64,000 nucleotides of DNA from Polynucleobacter sp. Latsch14-2 (GTDB lineage Bacteria; Pseudomonadota; Gammaproteobacteria; Burkholderiales; Burkholderiaceae), in assembly GCF_018881925.1 (NCBI RefSeq), contig NZ_JACVPL010000002.1, positions 246,034 through 310,033 of the forward strand, in the 5' to 3' direction. The notes beneath the pieces are model-generated. The model was not told where the DNA came from. It worked only from the letters and a program-made list of their open reading frames with translations, and made no database searches. Positions within the stretch are counted from its first letter, which is position 1; each line of letters opens with the position of its first letter. Position numbers and translations under genes: made by a program. Shown here one piece after another: positions 58,048 through 64,000 of this stretch.

Positions 58048-59913
58048 ATGACCACAACCACTAATGGCGCAATCAAAGCAAATGCACCAGATTATGTAAA
58101 AAATAGTCAATTAATTCAATGGGTTGCAGATATTGCCGCCCTAACAAAGCCCGATAGCATTCATTGGTGTGACGGCTCTCAGGTGGAATACGACAAGCTT
58201 TGCGAACTATTGGTTGGTGCTGGGGTTTTTAAGCGCTTAAATCCAGCAAAGCGTAAAAATTCCTTTTTAGCTCTTTCGGATCCAGAGGATGTGGCGCGCG
58301 TTGAAGACCGCACATTTATTTGTTCTGCCAAAAAAGAAGATGCGGGCCCAACAAATAATTGGGTAGAACCAAGCGAAATGCGCGCAACCTTAGGGCCTCT
58401 ATTTGATGGTTGTATGCGCGGTAGAACAATGTACGTGGTTCCATTTTCAATGGGTCCGATTGGTTCCCCAATCGCTCACATTGGTGTTGAGCTGTCAGAC
58501 AGCCCTTATGTTGCCATCAACATGCGCTTGATGACCCGCATGGGTAAAGCGGTGGTTGATCAGTTAGGTGCTAACGGCGAGTTCGTGCCTTGCATTCACA
58601 CGGTTGGTAAACCACTGGCTGTTGGCGAAAAAGATGTTGCTTGGCCAAACAATAAAACTAAATACATCGTTCATTACCCAGAGACTCGTGAAATTTGGTC
58701 TTTTGGTTCTGGTTACGGCGGTAATGCATTGTTAGGTAAAAAATGTTTTGCATTGCGCATTGCCTCCAACATGGGTCGCGATGAAGGTTGGTTGGCTGAG
58801 CATATGTTGATTTTGGGTGTTACTTCTCCCGAGGGTAAGAAATATCACATCGCCGCAGCATTCCCATCCGCCTGTGGAAAAACAAACTTCTCCATGATGA
58901 TTCCTCCAAAAGGCTTCGAGGGTTGGAAGGTAACGACTATTGGTGACGACATTGCTTGGATTAAGCCACGCAAAGATGTCGCTACTGGCAAGACCCGTTT
59001 GTTTGCGATCAATCCAGAGTCTGGTTACTTCGGTGTGGCGCCCGGCACAAATCGCCAAACCAATCAAAACTGTATTGATTCCTTAAATCAAGATGTGATT
59101 TTTACTAACGTTGGTTTAACTGATGATGGTGATGTTTGGTGGGAGGGCTTGACTGAAACGCCACCAGCCCACTTAATTGACTGGCAAGGTAAAGACTGGA
59201 CCCCGGCGGATGGTGCCGCAGGACGCAAGGCTGCACATCCAAACTCACGCTTTACTGTTGCGGCCACCAATAATCCTGCGGTGGATCCTAATTGGGATAA
59301 CCCTGAGGGTGTTGCAATCGATGCGTTCTTATTTGGAGGGCGTCGTTCAAACACCGTTCCATTGGTTAGCGAGGCACGTGATTGGGTTGAAGGTGTTTAT
59401 ATGGCCGCAACCCTAGGCTCGGAAACTACCGCAGCGATTACTGGCCAGGTTGGTGTAGTGCGTCGCGATCCATTTGCAATGATTGCTTTTGCTGGTTACA
59501 ACATGAGCGATTATTTCCAACATTGGTTGAATGTTGGAAATAAGCTTGCAAAAGAAGGCGCGGTATTGCCAAAAATCTATTGCGTGAATTGGTTCCGCAA
59601 AGATGAAAATGGTAAGTTTGTATGGCCTGGCTTCGGTGAAAACATGCGCGTCCTATCTTGGATTCTTGGTCGCGCAGAGGGCACGGCAAAGGGCCTAGAA
59701 ACTCCATTTGGTATTTGCCCAGAACATACTGACATGCATTGGGGCGGCTTAGACTACTCAGTTGAGAAGTTTGAAAAGGCCATCGCTGTTGGTGTTGCTG
59801 ACTGGAAAAATGAGCTCAAATTACACACTGAGCTATTCGAGCATCTCGGCGAACGCTTGCCAAAAGAGCTGCTAGAGACGCGCGCAAAAATTGAAAAACG
59901 CTTGAGCGCCTAG
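58048..59913 (+). CDS. pckG: Phosphoenolpyruvate carboxykinase (GTP)
   Basis: Converts oxaloacetate and GTP to phosphoenolpyruvate, GDP and CO2 in gluconeogenesis. 621 aa, the GTP-dependent family length. The P-loop SACGKTN is at residues 274-280, including the reactive Cys276. GTP-type features such as [12 protein letters not shown] near residue 430 are present. AGGGAA lies 7 nt before the ATG. It is a single-gene unit between mnmE and mnmC2. Confidence 0.97.
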   Translation: MTTTTNGAIKANAPDYVKNSQLIQWVADIAALTKPDSIHWCDGSQVEYDKLCELLVGAGVFKRLNPAKRKNSFLALSDPEDVARVEDRTFICSAKKEDAGPTNNWVEPSEMRATLGPLFDGCMRGRTMYVVPFSMGPIGSPIAHIGVELSDSPYVAINMRLMTRMGKAVVDQLGANGEFVPCIHTVGKPLAVGEKDVAWPNNKTKYIVHYPETREIWSFGSGYGGNALLGKKCFALRIASNMGRDEGWLAEHMLILGVTSPEGKKYHIAAAFPSACGKTNFSMMIPPKGFEGWKVTTIGDDIAWIKPRKDVATGKTRLFAINPESGYFGVAPGTNRQTNQNCIDSLNQDVIFTNVGLTDDGDVWWEGLTETPPAHLIDWQGKDWTPADGAAGRKAAHPNSRFTVAATNNPAVDPNWDNPEGVAIDAFLFGGRRSNTVPLVSEARDWVEGVYMAATLGSETTAAITGQVGVVRRDPFAMIAFAGYNMSDYFQHWLNVGNKLAKEGAVLPKIYCVNWFRKDENGKFVWPGFGENMRVLSWILGRAEGTAKGLETPFGICPEHTDMHWGGLDYSVEKFEKAIAVGVADWKNELKLHTELFEHLGERLPKELLETRAKIEKRLSA

Positions 59914-59951
59914 TACTGTATTAGCGGTTTATTCACATAAGATTGGAAGTT

Positions 59952-61184
59952 ATGACACCCCAACACCATGAAATAGTGGTGATTGGGGCTGGCATATCGG
60001 GCGCCGCGATCGCAAACGAATTGCTTAGCCGCAGCCAGCCCGTCTGTATTGTTGATGCAGCGCCTGGACCAGCAAGTGCTTGCTCAAGTCACTCATACGC
60101 AATAGCACATCCACACATAGGCAGGGGATCTCCGAGACTTCTGCGACTGACGCGCATCGCCTTTCTATTGGCTGAGGCGCGTTGGGGGAAGCAGTGGAAT
60201 CAACATGGAATATTTCAACCAACAAAGAAAGACAAAGTCTTTAATCGAGATGAGCTTCAAGAATACCTTCGGTCTATAGATATTGATGACAAGATTGCTA
60301 AGCCTTTAGATGCAAGAGAGGCGCAAGCACTTTTGGGCATTGAGCAAAGTGGTGTATGGTTGCCGCGAGGTGCATCTCTTAGCTTGGCCGAGGCAGCAAA
60401 TGATTTGCTACAAGCCCACGAAAAATTAACTTGCCTTTGGAAAACACGCATTAGTCGTCTTGAGGCGTCTGACGGTAAATGGCTCTTATTTGATGATGCA
60501 GGGCACCAGATATTAACTTCTGACAAAGTTATTGTTGCTGCAGCCATGGAGACTAAATCTTTAATGGCCAGCATTGATGTTCATTTGCCACTAAAGCCGG
60601 TGCGGGGTCAGTTAAGTATTTTCTCAATCTCAAAAAATGATGCCTGGGTGCCGCGTTTACCAAAAGTGGCCCTCTCCGGCGAGGGCTATTGCCTGCCTGC
60701 AGAAAAGCTCGCGGATGGCAGCTACCGATGGATTGTCGGTTCTAGTTTCGACGAGGGAGAGGATGATCTGCAAGCGCGCAATAGCAGTGATGAATTTAAT
60801 CGTGAGCAGGCTCAGGGGTTGCTGAATTACGCAGAGGGCGATGTTGCCTCGCTAAGGGCGAATGATAGTTTTATTGGGGTTCGCTGTGTTTCAGGAGACC
60901 GCCTTCCTATCATTGGCACCCTTACCCAGCGCCCAGGAATTTTTCTTGCAACCGCCTTGGGATCTAGAGGAGTACTTTGGTCCGCATTGGCGGCCAAGTT
61001 TATTGTCGCTCAAGTACTAGAAGATGACTTTGCTTTACTCGCGCGCTTGGGTTTCACTGCAGATTTAGTTGCTGCGCTAGCTCCAGCACGCTTCTTTGCT
61101 GGCGCCTTTGCGACACCATCGGCTTTGGGCGCCTTAGCTTCAAACTCAAAACCAATCTTACCCTCGGCGCCGAGGGCCAAGTAA
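59952..61184 (+). CDS. mnmC: FAD-dependent oxidoreductase, stand-alone MnmC2 type
   Basis: 410 aa from ATG 59952 (GGAAG 5 nt upstream). It matches the C-terminal oxidoreductase half of MnmC, which converts cmnm5(s2)U34 to nm5(s2)U34: FAD motif VVIGAGISGAAIANELL at residues 9-25, HIGRGSPRLLRLTRIAF near 57-73, and the C-terminal LGSRGVLWSALAAKF and LVAALAPARF. The usual N-terminal methyltransferase half (MnmC1) is absent. The gene's last 175 nt overlap the convergent topB; its terminal 25 residues go beyond the conserved end. Confidence 0.85.
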   Translation: MTPQHHEIVVIGAGISGAAIANELLSRSQPVCIVDAAPGPASACSSHSYAIAHPHIGRGSPRLLRLTRIAFLLAEARWGKQWNQHGIFQPTKKDKVFNRDELQEYLRSIDIDDKIAKPLDAREAQALLGIEQSGVWLPRGASLSLAEAANDLLQAHEKLTCLWKTRISRLEASDGKWLLFDDAGHQILTSDKVIVAAAMETKSLMASIDVHLPLKPVRGQLSIFSISKNDAWVPRLPKVALSGEGYCLPAEKLADGSYRWIVGSSFDEGEDDLQARNSSDEFNREQAQGLLNYAEGDVASLRANDSFIGVRCVSGDRLPIIGTLTQRPGIFLATALGSRGVLWSALAAKFIVAQVLEDDFALLARLGFTADLVAALAPARFFAGAFATPSALGALASNSKPILPSAPRAK

Positions 61185-63682
61185 GCCTTAAAGCCACGAC
61201 CCGTTCTGTTTGATTTGAAGTTGGTTAAGAGATCTGTTTTCCCTTCCTTCAGCAACTTTTGCACCTGTTCCGCAGAAATTTCTTGCTGGAGTACAACTTT
61301 GCCTGTTTTGAAATCACAGGATTTACTTGGTCCGGTATTGTTTTCACATAAATACCGCATACCATCTTCGTAGACGGCACCAGAACATTTAGGGCAGACA
61401 CCTAGTGTTTGTCGACCTGTGAAATCGATCGCTTCCGTCTCATCATCCTGCGTGTTACCAAAATCGAACTCGAGCTTAAACCCAGCATTTGGATAATCAG
61501 CATCATCTTCGGGTATTTCGCTTAATTTGATAATGGCCGCAAAGGGGCGTCCCATTTTGCTGCGGAAGCCTTGTAAAGGCCCGATAGTTTTTTCACGCAA
61601 AAGCTCTTCCACTTCAGGGTATTCAAACGCACGCCCACCCGGAGTTTTGCTAATGGTAAAGCCACATTTTTCACACGCAAAACGACGATAGTTTTCTTTA
61701 ACGGGCCCCTTGCAGTGTGGACACGGTGTTGACATTGTTGCGTAGTCGCCAGGTATGGTGTCGCTGTCGTACTCTTTAGCGCGCTTCACAATACGCTGCG
61801 TCATTTGTGCAATTTCTTGCATAAATGTATCGCGATTCATCTTCCCTTGTTCGATCAAAGATAACTTGTTTTCCCAACTACCAGTGAGGTCTGGGCGTGT
61901 TAACTCCTCTACATCTAAGCCACGCAAGAGTGTCATTAACTGAAACGCCTTTGCAGTCGGAATGAGTTCACGCGCTTCGCGCACCATATATCTTTCGGCC
62001 AGCAGGCCCTCGATGATTGCTGCACGAGTGGCCGGGGTACCTAAGCCTTTTTCTGCCATGGCCTCACGCATCTCATCATCATCAACCCATTTCCCTGCGC
62101 TTTCCATGGCAGAGAGTAAGGTTGCCTCAGTGTAGCGGGCGGGCGGCTTTGTTTTGAGTGGAACTGCGGCAATAGATTCGTTTTGAACGGTCTCACCCTC
62201 CTGAACCGCAACTAATTCATCTTCAGCTTGATTGGATCTGCCATAGACGGTTAACCAACCCGGATTAACGAGTACCCGACCCTCAGTTTTGAAGTGATGA
62301 CCAGAAGCCTCAGTAATGCGAGTGGTGACCCTAAATTCAGCCGCTGGATAGAAGACTGCTAAGAAGCGACGCACTACCAAGTCGTATAACTTGTGCTCAG
62401 GCTCGCTTAACGTCTTGGGCGCCTCTAGGGTTGGAATAATGGCAAAGTGATCAGAAATTTTAGAGTTATCAAAAATTCTTTTGTTTGGCTTAATCCAGCC
62501 GGCGCCAACTTTTGCTTTTGTATCTTTGGGGTCGCCCCTCAAGATTTGCTCGGCAAATGGGCGGTAATCTTGGGAGTGCTTAGCCAAGCTTTCCATCGTT
62601 TGCTTGACGGTGTCTAAATAATCTTCTGGCAGTGCTTTTGCATCCGTACGTGGATAGGTAAGCACCTTATGACGCTCATAAAGCGCTTGAGCTAGGCCTA
62701 GAGTATTTTTAGCAGAGAAGCCAAAGCGTGCATTAGCCTCGCGCTGCAAGCTAGTTAGGTCAAATAGTTGTGGCGCAAGTTGGGTGGCTGGTTTTGCTTC
62801 TTCGGTAACACTAGCTTTTTTATCACGACACGCCGCCACAATACTTTGCGCTGCGGCTTCACTCCACAGCCGGTTTTCACGCGCATCGGGTACGGTTGGA
62901 TCTTTTTTGAATTTGGGATCAAACCAGCGACCCTCATAAATACCAGCTGCAGCTATAAACTCCGCCTTTACCTCCCAATAGTCTTTGGAGATAAATTTAC
63001 GAATTAACTCTTCTCGCTCAACAACAATGGAAAGGGTTGGTGTTTGCACGCGCCCAACAGTTGTGAGAAAAAACCCACCACTCTTGCTATTAAACGCAGT
63101 CATGGCTCGGGTGCCATTGATGCCAACCAACCAGTCTGCTTCAGAGCGACAACGGGCCGCATCTGCCAGCGGCTTCATATCATCATCGGAACGCAGCGAC
63201 ACAAAACCCTCTCGAATTGCATTCGGCGTCATTGACTGCAACCAGAGTCTTTTAATGGCCTGTGGTGCTTTAGCGTGCTGCGCAATTAAACGGAAAATTA
63301 ATTCGCCTTCGCGTCCTGCGTCACAAGCATTAATGAGGGCATTAATGTCTTTGCGCTTAATCAGCTTTTGCAAAACCTTAAGGCGAGATTCTGTTTTGGC
63401 GATTGGACGAAGATCGAAATAAGGGGGCACTACTGGTAGGTTGGCGAAAGACCATTTGCCACGCTTAACGTCGTATTCTTCAGGTGCTGCAATTTCTAAA
63501 AGATGCCCGACGGCAGAAGAGATGACATAGTCATCGCTTTCAAAATAATCCTCATACTTTGTAAAGCCGCCCAGCGCTTTGGCAATGTCATTTGCTACCG
63601 ATGGCTTCTCGGCAATGATGAGCGCCTTTGGATGGTCAACAGTTGAAGTTTTGGAACTGCTTTTGGTAGATGCTTTAGCCAC
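61010..63682 (-). CDS. topB: DNA topoisomerase III
   Basis: Type IA topoisomerase for decatenation and recombination intermediates. 890 aa, longer than E. coli TopB (653). The TOPRIM domain with IIAEKPSVANDIAKALGG is near residues 23-40, active-site Tyr343 in LTYPRTDA, and two Cys4 zinc regions (CPHCKGPV...CEKC and CPKCSGAV...) lie in the C-terminal third. The last 40 residues are a Lys/Ala-rich basic tail, encoded antisense to the 3' end of mnmC2. Confidence 0.95.
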   Translation of the reverse strand: MAKASTKSSSKTSTVDHPKALIIAEKPSVANDIAKALGGFTKYEDYFESDDYVISSAVGHLLEIAAPEEYDVKRGKWSFANLPVVPPYFDLRPIAKTESRLKVLQKLIKRKDINALINACDAGREGELIFRLIAQHAKAPQAIKRLWLQSMTPNAIREGFVSLRSDDDMKPLADAARCRSEADWLVGINGTRAMTAFNSKSGGFFLTTVGRVQTPTLSIVVEREELIRKFISKDYWEVKAEFIAAAGIYEGRWFDPKFKKDPTVPDARENRLWSEAAAQSIVAACRDKKASVTEEAKPATQLAPQLFDLTSLQREANARFGFSAKNTLGLAQALYERHKVLTYPRTDAKALPEDYLDTVKQTMESLAKHSQDYRPFAEQILRGDPKDTKAKVGAGWIKPNKRIFDNSKISDHFAIIPTLEAPKTLSEPEHKLYDLVVRRFLAVFYPAAEFRVTTRITEASGHHFKTEGRVLVNPGWLTVYGRSNQAEDELVAVQEGETVQNESIAAVPLKTKPPARYTEATLLSAMESAGKWVDDDEMREAMAEKGLGTPATRAAIIEGLLAERYMVREARELIPTAKAFQLMTLLRGLDVEELTRPDLTGSWENKLSLIEQGKMNRDTFMQEIAQMTQRIVKRAKEYDSDTIPGDYATMSTPCPHCKGPVKENYRRFACEKCGFTISKTPGGRAFEYPEVEELLREKTIGPLQGFRSKMGRPFAAIIKLSEIPEDDADYPNAGFKLEFDFGNTQDDETEAIDFTGRQTLGVCPKCSGAVYEDGMRYLCENNTGPSKSCDFKTGKVVLQQEISAEQVQKLLKEGKTDLLTNFKSNRTGRGFKAYLALGAEGKIGFEFEAKAPKADGVAKAPAKKRAGASAATKSAVKPKRASKAKSSSST

Positions 63683-63731
63683 GCGTTTGCCTAAATTTGA
63701 GCCTGAATTAAGTATTTAATGAGGGAAAAGG

Positions 63732-63769
63732 ATGATCAATTTAAACCAAATCAGGGTTTGGCTGATCAT
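63732..63769. other. Nested hairpin upstream of topB
   Basis: Outer stem ATGATCA (63732-63738) with TGATCAT (63763-63769); inner stem AAACC (63743-63747) with GGTTT (63755-63759). On the plus strand a CACCCTTTTTTATT run follows, so it could be a terminator for a plus-strand transcript, or a structure in the topB leader. The 318-nt region 63683-64000 otherwise has no supported complete gene. Confidence 0.5.
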
Positions 63770-63870
63770 TCACCCTTTTTTATTATTAACCGATAAATTA
63801 TTAAAAGTCCAAAGTAGCTAGACTTTTGCCGCCTTTTTATGCCATATTTAGGCAAAAACCAGCTTTTAAG

Positions 63871-64000
63871 CCTAGGTGGATTCAACCACGAAGTGCAACT
63901 TTGAACAACTAGGTAAGGAGGCTAAGGATGTTTTAGTATCCAAAGCTTCTAGACCTCCAAGTCAAAGTAGCCATGACCTATCAACACCTTAGCCAAACTG
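63871..64000 (+). mobile_element. Probable left end of an IS30-family element (cut by window edge)
   Basis: ATG 63973 opens nine codons, MTYQHLSQT, up to the window edge, resembling the N-terminus MSY-HL---ERYQI of IS30-family transposases. About 70-100 nt upstream, GGTGGATTCAACCACGAAGT and following bases look like an IS30-type terminal repeat as I remember such ends; this is recognition, not a search. The element boundary near 63871 is a guess. It lies about 190 nt from the topB start. Confidence 0.4.

Noticed and set aside
63928..63936. AGGAGG followed by ATG at 63928
   Set aside because: A good Shine-Dalgarno, but the frame is ATG TTT TAG and stops after two codons.
63950..64000. Minus-strand peptide SLAKVLIGHGYFDLEV ending at 63950
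   Set aside because: Only 16 codons are visible and they lie opposite the probable IS30 start; a resemblance to a carboxypeptidase motif is too short to support.

Overview
The window reads as a bacterial chromosome segment centred on a replication origin. Protein sequences and gene order (rpmH-rnpA-yidD-yidC-mnmE to the right of dnaA; dnaA-dnaN-gyrB, mnmG-rsmG-parA-parB-atpIBEFHAGDC to the left; DUF3717; rrn next to tRNA-tuf-secE-nusG-rplKAJL-rpoBC-rpsLG-fusA) fit a betaproteobacterium of the Burkholderiaceae. The moderate GC content and compact spacing suggest Polynucleobacter or a close relative; the genus is an inference from memory of the family, not a database result.

Layout, left to right. 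Positions 1-15.6 kb hold one long minus-strand block for translation and transcription: fusA (cut by the window edge), rpsG, rpsL, rpoC, rpoB, rplL, rplJ, rplA, rplK, nusG, secE, tRNA-Trp, tuf, tRNA-Thr, tRNA-Gly, tRNA-Tyr. Positions 15.6-21.1 kb hold a complete minus-strand rRNA operon (16S, tRNA-Ile, tRNA-Ala, 23S, 5S) with a strong promoter, boxA elements, processing stems and a terminator. Positions 21.3-31.5 kb are a mixed-strand housekeeping region: GNAT acetyltransferase, cytochrome c, DolP-like BON lipoprotein, DiaA/GmhA-like SIS protein, rsmI, membrane-anchored cytochrome c5, tRNA-Arg, fatty acid desaturase, a small zinc-ribbon protein, a metallo-beta-lactamase hydrolase, an orphan gcvH, priA and hemE. 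Positions 31.5-43 kb carry the complete F1Fo ATP synthase operon, parB, parA, rsmG and mnmG, with two perfect parS palindromes (one inside mnmG). Positions 43.1-47.8 kb carry a five-gene branched-chain-amino-acid-type ABC importer. Positions 47.9-54 kb carry DUF3717, a SET-domain protein, gyrB, dnaN and dnaA. To the right of dnaA the genes turn to the plus strand: rpmH, rnpA, yidD, yidC, mnmE, pckG, a stand-alone MnmC2-type oxidoreductase; then topB on the minus strand and what looks like the first bases of an IS30-family element.

The origin is the most informative part. The dnaN-dnaA spacer has perfect DnaA boxes and an ordered unwinding module: DnaA box, GC-rich block, six consecutive DnaA-trio triplets, AT-rich tract. 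A second pair of perfect DnaA boxes overlaps the dnaA promoter, and another pair lies in front of priA. Most genes on both sides point away from this origin, as expected for replication-transcription co-orientation. Three genes of one tRNA wobble-uridine pathway (mnmE, mnmG and the MnmC2-like oxidoreductase) lie within 20 kb around it. I found no CRISPR array, prophage or obvious defence system; the notable signals are regulatory (mutually exclusive hairpins between rplL and rpoB, the origin module, a 175-nt coding overlap of mnmC2 and topB).
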